Part shown: piece after piece, positions 30,615 through 38,702 of the stretch
Numbering within the stretch: the first letter of the stretch is position 1
How the letters are laid out: the number at the start of each line of letters is the position of its first letter
From: Achromobacter arsenitoxydans SY8
GTDB lineage: Bacteria; Pseudomonadota; Gammaproteobacteria; Burkholderiales; Burkholderiaceae_B
Assembly (NCBI RefSeq): GCF_000236785.1
Contig: NZ_AGUF01000040.1
Coordinates: 1 to 64,000, forward strand
Length of the DNA: 64,000 bases
Direction: 5' to 3'
Program-made: the position numbers and the translations under genes
The notes under the pieces: generated by a model
The model's database searches: none
Told to the model about the DNA's origin: nothing
Seen by the model: the letters and a program-made list of their open reading frames with translations, nothing else

Positions 30615-31084
30615 GAAGCCCTGGCGCATCGCACATTCACTATGCCATAGGCTTTGAGGGAAGACCCCGGAATCGAAGCGCCTTCACTTTTCAGCAAAAT
30701 CTTGCGCACCGCCGTGAAGTCTGACTCACGCTCTACAGTGATGCAGCCCTCACTGATGCCCCTTCGACCTTTGGGATGCAGTCGAAAATTTCCCCTTTCG
30801 ACTTCGCGGCAAAAGACCCAATCGTCCACCTTGCTGTCTTGGGCAAAGAGAGCAAACCAATCCCACCGGCCACCCACCCAGGTGTTGACGGCGCCCCGCA
30901 GCCCACCCGACGGACGGTCCACGATGTAGTACTTGCCGGCCGGTATTGGCCCGACGTTACGCAAACATGCAGACTCGCACTCATTGAAGTGCCCCTCCCT
31001 GCCGGAAAATGCGTCGACAGAAAGCCCGCGACCTTTCAGCTTGCTCATAGGTTGGCTGTTGAGCAAAAAGTCCCATTCAAACAT
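30611..31084 (-). CDS. DUF2778/Tlde1-like L,D-transpeptidase-fold T6SS effector
   Basis: A 157-residue protein of the DUF2778 (tlde1) family. It shows FSGREGHFNECESACLRNVG (about 26-45), GPIPAGKYYIVDRPSGG (about 45-61), a DWFALFAQDSKVDDW segment and the catalytic-type FRLHPKGRRGISEGCI (about 102-117), which holds the His and the Ser-x-Gly-Cys nucleophile. Characterised relatives are T6SS effectors that exchange or cut peptidoglycan stem peptides in the target periplasm. The start at 31084 is chosen because GGAG lies 6 nt upstream and because a terminator at 31252-31281 lies inside the longer open frame to 31351. It has no N-terminal signal, which fits T6SS delivery. It is coupled to a membrane protein downstream. 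Confidence 0.75.
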   Translation of the reverse strand: MFEWDFLLNSQPMSKLKGRGLSVDAFSGREGHFNECESACLRNVGPIPAGKYYIVDRPSGGLRGAVNTWVGGRWDWFALFAQDSKVDDWVFCREVERGNFRLHPKGRRGISEGCITVERESDFTAVRKILLKSEGASIPGSSLKAYGIVNVRCARAS

Positions 31085-31251
31085 CACCAGCTCCGTCAGA
31101 TATTCGGAAGAGCCAGGATGCGCTTCGAATCCTGATACGGAAATAGGTTTGGTCCGATATTCAGTATGGAAAATATCATCCGTCTTGGAATGATCCAGAT
31201 CTGAGGCGCCCCCACCCTGCCAGGAACAACCCAAGATTGCTGAAGCGCCGC

Positions 31252-31281
31252 AAAAAAAAGGCCGTGTTGGAACACGGCCTT
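31252..31281 (-). terminator. Intrinsic terminator after the GrlR-like gene
   Basis: On the minus strand an 11-bp stem (AAGGCCGTGTT with AACACGGCCTT) and a 2-nt loop are followed by a run of eight T. It lies between the GrlR-like gene (stop 31390) and the effector gene (start 31084), so the effector/immunity pair needs its own promoter or readthrough. It also rules out the longer effector start. Confidence 0.85.
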
Positions 31282-31389
31282 CCTGGATATCGCCGGACGA
31301 AGTCATCGTCCCCGAGGCTTCTCGCGAAATGAGGCTGCCGGCGGTCCCCAATATCGCAGATGCCGCTCAAAGACGAACTTACCCAGACA

Positions 31390-31743
31390 TTAAAACTCCA
31401 GCGGAGCTATGAAAGCCCCCGTGATCACAATGCCGGGGCCGCCAGTAGGGGAAGGCCCACCGAGTTGAAACGAAGTTCCGTCACCTGTCCCGGAAAGCGT
31501 CAGGCTGAAAGGCTGCGATCCAGTATTGAATACGCTGTTTGCGTTCCTGACATACGCCCGGACTGAGAGCAGTGCAGTCATGCTGGCTGGAACGCTCGGA
31601 TCGGATCCCGTAACTCCGTAGGTCCCGCTATAGATCATCTGATCATCACCACCTCGAATCACGCCATCGTCCAATACGACGATACCTCCGGCGCCGGGTA
31701 GACTTGCCGCGAAATCGACTTTGTAAAAACCATTTTTCAACAT
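31390..31743 (-). CDS. GrlR-like small beta-barrel protein
   Basis: A 117-residue protein beginning MLKNGFYKVDFAASLPGAGG, with VVLDDGVIRGGDDQMIYSGT (about 22-41) and a Gly/Thr/Pro-rich C-terminal half. The G-x-Y ... GGD ... Y-x-G-x-Y pattern resembles the GrlR domain, a small lipocalin-like fold first known as a type III secretion regulator and widespread outside it. AGAGGAG lies 6 nt before the ATG. It is followed by its own terminator and then by the Tlde1-like effector gene. The function here is unknown; it may accompany the effector module. Confidence 0.6.
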   Translation of the reverse strand: MLKNGFYKVDFAASLPGAGGIVVLDDGVIRGGDDQMIYSGTYGVTGSDPSVPASMTALLSVRAYVRNANSVFNTGSQPFSLTLSGTGDGTSFQLGGPSPTGGPGIVITGAFIAPLEF

Positions 31744-32047
31744 GACTTACTCCTCTTTAGCGTTCGTGGGTGCAAGCTGATGAGGAGTATTGATACTGTC
31801 CGCAGGTCTGTCTCTGCGATTGCGCAAGTCCAGATCACTTGATGCACTGCGCTCTCGGGTTCCGATAACCCAGGCAAAGCAGGCGGGCAAAAGGTTCTGC
31901 CACCCCATAGATCCCAACGCAAGCAGGTATCATCAGGCCTTGCCCTCCGCGCCAGCTGCCTGTGCCCCGGATCGTAGCCATATGTGCAGCTAGACCGGGT
32001 TTTGAAAGGCGCTGGAAGCAGCACCAATCACCGGTCTACGAAAAAAC
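31744..32047. other. Intergenic region, about 300 bp, no gene seen
   Basis: This separates the minus-strand GrlR-like gene from the plus-strand exonuclease III gene and must hold both promoters. It is AT-richer than the core genome. No convincing coding frame, repeat or structured RNA was recognised, and no sigma-70 pair was clear enough to call. Confidence 0.5.
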
Positions 32048-32830
32048 ATGAAATTAGCCACCTGGAACGTCAACTCCCTGAACGTGCGCCTGCAACAAGT
32101 CCTGGACTGGCTGGCCGCCAATCCCGTCGACGTGCTGTGTATCCAGGAGCTCAAGCTCACCGACGACAAGTTCCCCGAGGCCGCCTTCAAGGAAGCCGGC
32201 TATCACGCCGTCTGGGCCGGCCAGAAGACCTACAACGGCGTGGCCATCATCTCGCGCGTGCCGGGCACGACCATGGTGCGCAACATTCCCGGTTACGAAG
32301 ACCCCCAGCAGCGCGTGCTGGCCCTGACCTTCCCCAGCCCCGAGGGCGATGTGCGCGTCGTGTGCGCGTACTGTCCCAACGGCCAGTCGGTGGGGTCGGA
32401 CAAGTACGCCTACAAGCTGGAGTGGTTCGAGGCCATGCGCAAGTGGCTGGCCGAAGAGATCAAGCAGTACCCCCGGCTGGCGGTGCTGGGCGACTATAAC
32501 GTCGCCCCCGCCGACGAAGACGTGCACAATCCCGAAAAATGGGAAGGCCAGGTGCTGGTGTCCGAGCCCGAGCGCCGCGCCCTGCGCGACCTGATCGACC
32601 TGGGCCTGACCGACTCTTTCCGCCTGTTCGAGCAGCCCGAGAAGTCCTTCAGCTGGTGGGACTACCGCCAGTTCGCGTTCCGCCGCAACGCCGGCCTGCG
32701 CATCGACCATGTCCTGCTGTCCGCCCCGCTGGTCAAGCGCTGCGTGGCCTGCGTGATCGACAAGGAACCGCGCCGCAACGAGCAGCCCTCGGACCACGCG
32801 CCGGTCATCGCCACCCTGGAATTCGCCTGA
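32048..32830 (+). CDS. xth: Exodeoxyribonuclease III / AP endonuclease
   Basis: A 260-residue DNA-repair nuclease that cuts at abasic sites and trims 3' ends. The family motifs are MKLATWNVNSLNVRL (about 1-15), the metal ligand Glu in CIQELKLTD (about 32-40), YNGVAIISR, CAYCPNGQ, GDYNVAPADEDVHNP (about 149-163), FSWWDYRQFAFRRNAGLRIDH (in segments) and the catalytic His in SDHAPV (about 249-254). The full length matches the family. The Shine-Dalgarno is weak. It starts just after the accessory patch and is followed 69 bp later by tRNA-Ala. Confidence 0.95.
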   Translation: MKLATWNVNSLNVRLQQVLDWLAANPVDVLCIQELKLTDDKFPEAAFKEAGYHAVWAGQKTYNGVAIISRVPGTTMVRNIPGYEDPQQRVLALTFPSPEGDVRVVCAYCPNGQSVGSDKYAYKLEWFEAMRKWLAEEIKQYPRLAVLGDYNVAPADEDVHNPEKWEGQVLVSEPERRALRDLIDLGLTDSFRLFEQPEKSFSWWDYRQFAFRRNAGLRIDHVLLSAPLVKRCVACVIDKEPRRNEQPSDHAPVIATLEFA

Positions 32831-32852
32831 AAAAATATTGCGGCCAGACGTG

Positions 32853-32881
32853 TTGCGCGGACCGGGCGGATTCTGTATATT
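32853..32881 (+). promoter_or_regulatory. Sigma-70 promoter of tRNA-Ala
   Basis: TTGCGC (32853-32858) and TATATT (32876-32881) are 17 bp apart, with the tRNA beginning 19 bp after the -10 box. Confidence 0.65.
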
Positions 32882-32899
32882 TGCGGTCTTGCTTGATTT

Positions 32900-32975
<76 letters not shown>

Positions 32976-32989
32976 AATTCCAGACGGAA

Positions 32990-33026
32990 AAGCCTTGGAC
33001 CACGAAAGTGCTCCAAGGCTTTTTTG
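32990..33026 (+). terminator. Intrinsic terminator after tRNA-Ala
   Basis: A 10-bp stem (AAGCCTTGGA with TCCAAGGCTT) around a 12-nt loop is followed by TTTTTG. It lies 15 bp after the tRNA and also faces the convergent symporter gene. Confidence 0.85.
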
Positions 33027-33061
33027 TTTCTGCGGGCCTGCGAACAGGCCCGCGCCCCGCG

Positions 33062-34513
33062 TCAAACCCGCTCCTGATCCAGCCTGCGCACCGCGGTGCT
33101 CAAGGTCGAAAAGTCGAATTCCTGCCTGCCCCGCATGACGCACCGGATCAGCACCGTCGTCACGACCGGCACAAACGCCGCCAGCAGGAAGGATTCCAGC
33201 AGGTAGGTCGGCTTGTCGCCCGGCGCGGGGAAGAAGAACAGGCCGGCGATGAGGCCCGAAATTGTGGCGGCAGTGGCGGTGAAGCCGTCGTGCTTGCGGC
33301 TGAAGAGGCCGTAGAACACCGGGAAGGCGGCTGCCGAGCACAGCAGGTCGGCAAGCAGGAACAGATACAGCACGCTGTAGCCCTGCGAGGCCACGATCAT
33401 GACCGGGATCGCCATCAGCAGCACCAGCCAGCGCGCCAGGCGCTTCATGGTCACGGCCCGGGCGTCGGGCATCAGGCGGCGCAGGTCGACCGCGATGATG
33501 CTGGTCACTGCGCTGATCGCGGTGTCGGCGGTGCTCATAACCAGGGACAGGCCCAGCGGGATCAGGGCGATCACGAACCAGGCGGGCGCATGCGGCATGA
33601 TGACGCCGAACAGCGCGATCGAGCTATCGCCCCCGGGCGCCAGCGCGACAAAAGCCAGGCCGAACAGCCCCATCAGGAAAATGAATGGCGCCACCAGCGC
33701 GCCTCCCAGCAAAAAGCCGTTGCGCATGGTGCGCGCATCGCGCGCGGCGTAGATGCGTTGCCAGTTGCCCTGGTGGAAGATGCCGGTCAAGAGGATGGCC
33801 ACGAAGAAGGTCAGCCCCGCCTTCACCCCGACCGGATCGGTCAGGTCCAGGAGCTGCGGCGCCTTGGCCTGCAGCGCCTCGACGGTGGGCAGCACGCCGC
33901 CGGTCGCCTGCCAGCCGACGAAGCACAGCACCACCAGCAGCGGCACGATGATCATCATCTGCACCTGGTCCGTGAAAATGGACGAACGCAGCCCGCCGTA
34001 GGTGGTGTAGAGCAGGGTCGTGCCCATCACGATGGCGGCGGTAGCCCACAGCGGCACGGGCGCCAGCATGGCGACCAGCTTGGCGATGGCGGTGATTTCG
34101 GCCGACAGCGCAATGAACAGATAGAACAGCATGATGAAGAGCGCCAGCCCGTACATGGGCCGACCGTAGCGCGCCATCAGGAACTCGGTCAGCGTGTGTC
34201 CATGCGGAATCAGTTCGCGCATGCGCCGTCCCAGCGGAATCATGACCAGGCGCGGCGACATCGAGCCCAGCGCGTAGCCGATCACGGCCGCCAGGCCGCC
34301 CCAGGTGGCGGCCTGCGCGGGCGAGAACAGGATCCATGCGCCCAGCGTGGACGCCATCAGGGTCAGGATCGTGCCGATCGAGCCCTGGCTGTTGCGCGCC
34401 ACGATGTAGTCTTCCAGCGTGCTGCGCTTGCGCCGCGTGTAGAACACGCTGGCTGCGGCGAACCCGCCGGAAAACAGCAGCAGCCATATCAGGGCGGTGG
34501 ATTGGGTCAGCAT
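33062..34513 (-). CDS. Sodium:solute symporter, predicted thiamine-related transporter
   Basis: A 483-residue SSS-family inner-membrane symporter with about 13 hydrophobic helices. Family-type segments include the N-terminal DYIVARNSQGSIGTILTLMAS, TEFLMARYGRPMYGLALFIML, YTTYGGLRSSIFTDQVQM (about 185-202) and the sodium-site region STADTAISAVTSIIAVDL. A complete TPP riboswitch in its 5' leader ties it to thiamine metabolism, which fits the ThiV-type SSS transporters predicted from riboswitch distribution to take up thiamine or its precursors. The ATG at 34513 follows GGAGG at 10 nt; an upstream in-frame start exists at 34540. The exact substrate is unproven. Confidence 0.85.
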   Translation of the reverse strand: MLTQSTALIWLLLFSGGFAAASVFYTRRKRSTLEDYIVARNSQGSIGTILTLMASTLGAWILFSPAQAATWGGLAAVIGYALGSMSPRLVMIPLGRRMRELIPHGHTLTEFLMARYGRPMYGLALFIMLFYLFIALSAEITAIAKLVAMLAPVPLWATAAIVMGTTLLYTTYGGLRSSIFTDQVQMMIIVPLLVVLCFVGWQATGGVLPTVEALQAKAPQLLDLTDPVGVKAGLTFFVAILLTGIFHQGNWQRIYAARDARTMRNGFLLGGALVAPFIFLMGLFGLAFVALAPGGDSSIALFGVIMPHAPAWFVIALIPLGLSLVMSTADTAISAVTSIIAVDLRRLMPDARAVTMKRLARWLVLLMAIPVMIVASQGYSVLYLFLLADLLCSAAAFPVFYGLFSRKHDGFTATAATISGLIAGLFFFPAPGDKPTYLLESFLLAAFVPVVTTVLIRCVMRGRQEFDFSTLSTAVRRLDQERV

Positions 34514-34531
34514 GCGGGTCGGTCCTCCCGC
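34514..34531 (-). promoter_or_regulatory. Hairpin holding the Shine-Dalgarno of the symporter
   Basis: On the minus strand, GCGGG and CCCGC (5 bp) enclose the AGGA of the ribosome-binding site and end directly at the ATG. A larger perfect hairpin (GCGGCCCC with GGGGCCGC, 34561-34582) lies between it and the riboswitch. This suggests translational control by the TPP riboswitch rather than termination, since there is no U-tract. Confidence 0.4.
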
Positions 34532-34624
34532 GTACGGCATGCGGCCGGACGCGCTACGCGGCGGCCCCGGTCTTGGGGCCGCAAGATGAATGAAATCCAG
34601 GGAGGTCGCGCGAGACTTGCGTTG

Positions 34625-34715
34625 TCCTTCCCTTCGCCGGCATTACCCGGATCAGGTTCAAAGGGTTACCGCGGCGGTGCGGAATCTCAGCCCGTAAAGG
34701 GCTCCCCCAGGAATT
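34625..34715 (-). promoter_or_regulatory. TPP (THI-element) riboswitch
   Basis: Minus-strand RNA carries the invariant TPP-aptamer parts in order: GGGGGAGCCC, CTGAGA (complement at 34685-34690), CCCTTTGAACCTGATCC (complement at 34649-34665) and GGGTAATGCCGGCGAAGGGA. Boundaries are approximate. It lies about 110 nt upstream of the SSS symporter start and should repress it when thiamine pyrophosphate is plentiful. Confidence 0.93.
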
Positions 34716-34861
34716 GCCGCAAGGTTAGGAGAGCGGCGCGCCAATGTCAACGCGCGGCGGATCGGGGCCGCCGCGCCGGTTTATGCTAAGTTCGCCCGCT
34801 TCCGGCACCCGAGTACGTGCCCGCTGTCGCAACTCTTGAGGCAACCGACGAGCTGATCGCC

Positions 34862-36148
34862 ATGATGCACCTGAACCTGTTCATTTTCGGCTGCGGCCAC
34901 CACCGCGCCGCCTGGCGCCATCCACTGTCGGCGGCCGAGCGCCTGGGCGACATCGGCTACTACGAGGAACTGGCCCGCACCGCCGAACGCGGCAAGCTCG
35001 ACGCCATCTTCTTTGCCGACGGCCAGTCGATGGACAACATCGGCGACGGGCCGCGCTGGCATCTGGAGCCGCTGACCACCATGGCGGCGATCGCGCGCGC
35101 CACCACCCGCATCGGCCTGATCAGCACGGTTTCCAGCACGTTCTTCACGCCCTTCCACGCGGCGCGCATGGTCGCCTCGCTGGACCACATCTCGGGCGGC
35201 CGCATGGGTTGGAACGTGGTCACGTCGATGTTCGACGCCGAGGCGCGCAATCACGGCTACGAGGCCATGCCCGGCCACGACTGGCGCTACGCCCGCGCCG
35301 AGGAATTCGTCGACGTCGCGCTGCGGCTGTTCGATTCCTGGGAAGACGACGCGCTGGCCATCGACCGCGGCGGCTTCTACGGCGTCCCCGAGCGTCTGCA
35401 CAAGATCAACCACCACGGCGACCACTTCCTGGTGGACGGCCCCCTGACGGTGCCCCGCCCTCCACAGGGCCATCCGGTGCTGTTCCAGGCCGGCGCCTCG
35501 GACCAGGGCCGCGACCTGGCGGCCCGGCGCGCCGAGGCCATTTACGCGGTGGCCTACGACCTGGCCGCGGCGCAGTCCTATTACCGCGACATCAAGCAGC
35601 GCGTGCGCGCCGCCGGCCGCGACGCCTTCGTGCCCATCATGCCGGGGCTGGTCACGTATGTGGGATCGACCGAAGCCGAAGCCCGCGCCAAGCAGCGCGA
35701 ACTGGACGAACTGCTGCCCAGCGACGCTTCGCTGCGGCAATTGGGGATGTTCGTGCTGCAGGACTGCTCGGGCTGGGACCTGGACGCGCCCGTGCCGCCC
35801 CTGCCCCCCTTGTCCGAGTTCACCGGCCCCAAGGGCCGGTACGCGACCATTCTGCGCATCATCGAAACCGAGCAGCCCACCGTGCGCCAGCTGCTGGGCC
35901 GGCTGGCCGCGGGCGGCGGCCATTGCACGATGGTCGGAACGCCCGGGCAGATCGCGGACCGGATGGAGCACTGGTTCAGGAACGAAGGCGCCGACGGCTT
36001 CAACCTGATGCCGCCGTCGTTGCCCGGCGGAATCGACGACTTCGTCGAGCACGTGATTCCGGTGCTGCAAAAGCGCGGGCTGTTTCGCACAGACTACGAG
36101 CATCACACCTTGCGCGGCCATCTGGGACTGGAAAGACCGAGGCGCTAA
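34862..36148 (+). CDS. LLM-class flavin-dependent monooxygenase (NtaA/SnaA/DszA group)
   Basis: A 428-residue TIM-barrel FMNH2-dependent monooxygenase. Group features are the start LNLFIFGCGHHRAAWRHP, ARTAERGKLDAIFFADGQ (about 39-56), ATTRIGLISTVSSTFFTPFH (about 80-99), DHISGGRMGWNVVTS (about 108-122) and HPVLFQAGASDQGRDLAARRAEAIY (in segments, about 202-226). Such enzymes cleave C-S, C-N or similar bonds in sulfonates, nitrilotriacetate-like chelators or dibenzothiophene sulfone using a separate flavin reductase. Two adjacent ATGs (34862, 34865) are possible and the ribosome site is weak; an earlier GTG at 34817 is open too. It appears monocistronic. Confidence 0.88.
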   Translation: MMHLNLFIFGCGHHRAAWRHPLSAAERLGDIGYYEELARTAERGKLDAIFFADGQSMDNIGDGPRWHLEPLTTMAAIARATTRIGLISTVSSTFFTPFHAARMVASLDHISGGRMGWNVVTSMFDAEARNHGYEAMPGHDWRYARAEEFVDVALRLFDSWEDDALAIDRGGFYGVPERLHKINHHGDHFLVDGPLTVPRPPQGHPVLFQAGASDQGRDLAARRAEAIYAVAYDLAAAQSYYRDIKQRVRAAGRDAFVPIMPGLVTYVGSTEAEARAKQRELDELLPSDASLRQLGMFVLQDCSGWDLDAPVPPLPPLSEFTGPKGRYATILRIIETEQPTVRQLLGRLAAGGGHCTMVGTPGQIADRMEHWFRNEGADGFNLMPPSLPGGIDDFVEHVIPVLQKRGLFRTDYEHHTLRGHLGLERPRR

Positions 36149-36311
36149 GCCGGCCGCCAGGGCTGCATTGTTGCCATTCCAGCAATAGACCTACCCGGCC
36201 TGCCGGGTATTTGTATCGCCGCGCGCCCCCTAGAATCGTCCGGGCGGCGACGCGGGGTTCGGCCCAGGCGTTGCGTCCGCTACGTCTACAGTCGTATCCC
36301 GGTTTTTTTGA

Positions 36312-37517
36312 ATGCAACCCTTCCTGGAATTTCTTGCGCACGGCCTGTTTCACTTCAGCATCTGGCAGATCGTCCTGATCACGCTGGCCGCCACGCACAT
36401 CACCATCGCCGGCACCACCCTTTACCTGCATCGCAGCCAGACCCACCGCGGGGTGGATTTCCATCCCGCCGTGGCCCATTTCTTCCGCTTCTGGCTCTGG
36501 CTGACCAGCGGCATGAAGACGCGCGAATGGGTGGCGGTGCACCGCAAGCACCACGCCAAATGCGAACGCGAAGGCGATCCGCATTCGCCGGCCGTCTATG
36601 GCGTGATGCGCGTGTTCCTGCGCGGCGCCGACCTGTACCGCATCGAGGCGTCGATGGCGGACACGCTGGAACGCTATGGCCGCGGCACGCCCGACGATTG
36701 GCTGGAGCGCAAGGTGTACACCCCGCACAGCACCTGGGGCATCCTGATCATGCTGGTCGTGGACGTGCTGGCGTTCGGCGCGCTGGGCCTGACCGTGTGG
36801 GCCATACAGATGGCGTGGATTCCCTTCTGGGCGGCCGGCGTCGTCAATGGGCTGGGGCACTTCGTGGGCTACCGCAATTTTTCGAGTCCTGACGCCAGCA
36901 CCAATCTGTCCCCCCTGGGCCTGGTGATCGGCGGCGAAGAGCTGCACAACAACCACCACGCGCACGCGACATCAGCCAAGTTTTCGAGCAAATGGTACGA
37001 ATTCGACCTGGGCTGGCTGTATATCCGCGTGCTGCAGACGCTGGGCCTGGCCAAGGTGCGCCGCGTGGCGCCCAAGCGCGTGCTGCGCGACCGCGCGCAC
37101 GCTGGCCGACCGGCGGACCTGCGCACCCTGGAAGCGGTGCAAACCCATCGCTACGACGTCATGCGCCGTTTTGGCGCCCTGCTCAAGCAGACCGCCTTGC
37201 GCGAACTGCGCGCACGCAAGGCCGTGGAAAAGCGCGCCACGCTGAAATGGCGGCGGTCGGTGCTGCGCAAGTTCCTGTTGCGCCAGGACGCCCTGCTTAG
37301 CGAACCCCAGCGCAGTCAGCTCAACTCCGCCCTGAACGGGATGGAACAAGTGCAGCGCCTGGTGGACATGCGGCAGGCCCTGGCCCGCCTGTGGGAAAGC
37401 TCGTCCGACAGCAGCGAACAGCTATTGCAGCAATTGCGCGCCTGGCTGGCGCAGGCCAGCGGGAGCGGCATCAATGGCCTGTCCCGCTTTGCGCGGGATC
37501 TGGCGCGCTACGCCTGA
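36312..37517 (+). CDS. Membrane fatty-acid desaturase (acyl-CoA desaturase type)
   Basis: A 401-residue membrane di-iron enzyme that introduces a cis double bond in acyl chains. The three histidine boxes are HRSQTH (about 40-45), HRKHH (about 77-81) and HNNHH (about 214-218), a DesA/DesC-type arrangement. Hydrophobic helices flank them (HFSIWQIVLITLAATHITIA; WGILIMLVVDVLAFGALGLTVW). The C-terminal 160 residues are soluble, basic and helical (many Arg/Lys/Leu), longer than in minimal desaturases. It stands alone with no electron donor next to it. Confidence 0.92.
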   Translation: MQPFLEFLAHGLFHFSIWQIVLITLAATHITIAGTTLYLHRSQTHRGVDFHPAVAHFFRFWLWLTSGMKTREWVAVHRKHHAKCEREGDPHSPAVYGVMRVFLRGADLYRIEASMADTLERYGRGTPDDWLERKVYTPHSTWGILIMLVVDVLAFGALGLTVWAIQMAWIPFWAAGVVNGLGHFVGYRNFSSPDASTNLSPLGLVIGGEELHNNHHAHATSAKFSSKWYEFDLGWLYIRVLQTLGLAKVRRVAPKRVLRDRAHAGRPADLRTLEAVQTHRYDVMRRFGALLKQTALRELRARKAVEKRATLKWRRSVLRKFLLRQDALLSEPQRSQLNSALNGMEQVQRLVDMRQALARLWESSSDSSEQLLQQLRAWLAQASGSGINGLSRFARDLARYA

Positions 37518-37570
37518 ACGCCGCCGCGGCCGGGCGAAGATCCGCCCGCCGCGGCAGACGGACGCGGACA

Positions 37571-37753
37571 TCAGCCGAACTGGTTGGCGGGCTGGTGCTT
37601 CTTTTCCGCACGCGGTTTCATGGATGTCGGCGCCGGTGTGCGGGCGCGTGTTGCCAGCCAGTCGTAGAGCACCGCGCCGGGGTGTCGCATCAGCACCGTG
37701 ACAACACCCGCAACCGCCAGCGCGACGAAGCTCCAGATCAGCCAGGTAATCAT
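37571..37753 (-). CDS. Small single-helix membrane protein
   Basis: A 60-residue protein. The N-terminal helix MITWLIWSFVALAVAGVVTV is followed by a soluble, basic tail (KPRAEKKHQPANQFG). GGGAGG lies 5 nt before the ATG at 37753, which decides this start over the longer open frame to 37954. It is convergent with the desaturase gene 53 bp away. No family is recognised. Confidence 0.6.
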   Translation of the reverse strand: MITWLIWSFVALAVAGVVTVLMRHPGAVLYDWLATRARTPAPTSMKPRAEKKHQPANQFG

Positions 37754-37976
37754 GCCGACCTCCCGCGCCCGCGGCCAGGTCCACCGCCGAACACGGCAGC
37801 CAATATGGCGCGGCAAGGGAGCAACCCGGACGAATTCGCCAAGTCGGAGGGCAACGCCGGCCAGGGGCTGGACCCCGTGCGCGACTGATCCAGGTAATCG
37901 GTCATAGCTTGGTGATACGCAAAAACTGAAACGCGGGGCCGGGATTCCTAGCACCCGCGCGTCGAATATTCAATAG

Positions 37977-37997
37977 TGTAATGTACTCTACATTACA
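37977..37997. promoter_or_regulatory. Perfect 21-bp palindrome, candidate TetR operator
   Basis: Arms TGTAATGTA and TACATTACA (9 bp each) flank CTC, 67 bp before the TetR-type TTG start. The AT-rich site stands out from its GC-rich setting, a typical autoregulatory TetR operator. The rest of the 310-bp gap from 37754 to 38063 contains no recognisable gene. Confidence 0.7.
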
Positions 37998-38063
37998 TTG
38001 TTACAACAGACTACATTAAGCCCCTTGGACTGGAAATAAGACCATTCGCAAAGGAGAGCCGAG

Positions 38064-38699
38064 TTGACCGATTCCGCCGATCCGACGCCGCGGCCGCTGA
38101 CGCACAAGGGAGAGGCCCGGCGGCTGCGGCTGCTCGACGCGGCGACCCAATCGCTGCTGGAGCACGGGTATGCGCAGACTTCGATCCAGCGCATCGTGCA
38201 GCAGGCCGGCGGTTCGGCGGCCACGGCCTATCAACTGTTCGGCAACAAGGAAGGCCTGCTGGCGGCGGTGCTGCAGCACGAATTGGACAAGATGCAGGCG
38301 GCGGTGTTTCCCGCCGCCCTGCCCGATCAGCCGGTCGGCCCCGCCCTGCACGATCTGGCCGTGCGGCTGCTGACGTATGCGGTCCAGCCCCAAGCCGTCG
38401 CGCTGCACCGCCTGCTGGTGGCCGAGTGCCATCGCATGCCGCAGCTTGCGGCATCCCTGCAGCAGGCGGTGGACAAGCAGGTGCACGAGCCCCTGGAACA
38501 ATGCCTGCGGCAGGCCTGCGACCGGGGCGAACTGAAAATCGACGACCTGCGCCAGGCCGCGCTGACGCTGGGCCACCTGATCAACGGCGCCGCGTTCCAG
38601 GCGCGCCTGGACGGCGGTCATGCCGGCCCCGCGCCGGCCAGCCTGCTGGCCACCTGCCGCTATGGTGTGGACATGCTGCTGCGCGCCTACGCGGCTTGA
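38064..38699 (+). CDS. TetR family transcriptional regulator
   Basis: A 211-residue regulator with the N-terminal TetR helix-turn-helix (RRLRLLDAATQSLLEHGYAQ, then TSIQRIVQQAGGSAATAYQLF, with NKEGLLAAVLQHEL, about 19-74) and a C-terminal helical ligand domain with AefR-like features (HRLLVAECHRMPQLAASLQQ). The start is TTG at 38064 with AAGGAGAG 5 nt upstream. A perfect palindrome lies 67 bp upstream. No transporter or enzyme is cotranscribed (MarC is convergent 3 bp away), so its only obvious local target is itself. Confidence 0.88.
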   Translation: MTDSADPTPRPLTHKGEARRLRLLDAATQSLLEHGYAQTSIQRIVQQAGGSAATAYQLFGNKEGLLAAVLQHELDKMQAAVFPAALPDQPVGPALHDLAVRLLTYAVQPQAVALHRLLVAECHRMPQLAASLQQAVDKQVHEPLEQCLRQACDRGELKIDDLRQAALTLGHLINGAAFQARLDGGHAGPAPASLLATCRYGVDMLLRAYAA

Positions 38700-38702
38700 T
38701 GT

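Noticed and set aside
31085-31351. Longer N-terminus for the Tlde1-like effector
   Set aside because: The extension contains an intrinsic terminator (31252-31281) and has no domain similarity, while a good ribosome site precedes the ATG at 31084.
33008-34789. A 593-codon frame antisense to the sodium:solute symporter
   Set aside because: It runs across the TPP riboswitch and the symporter gene and is low-complexity; the minus-strand reading is a well-formed membrane protein.
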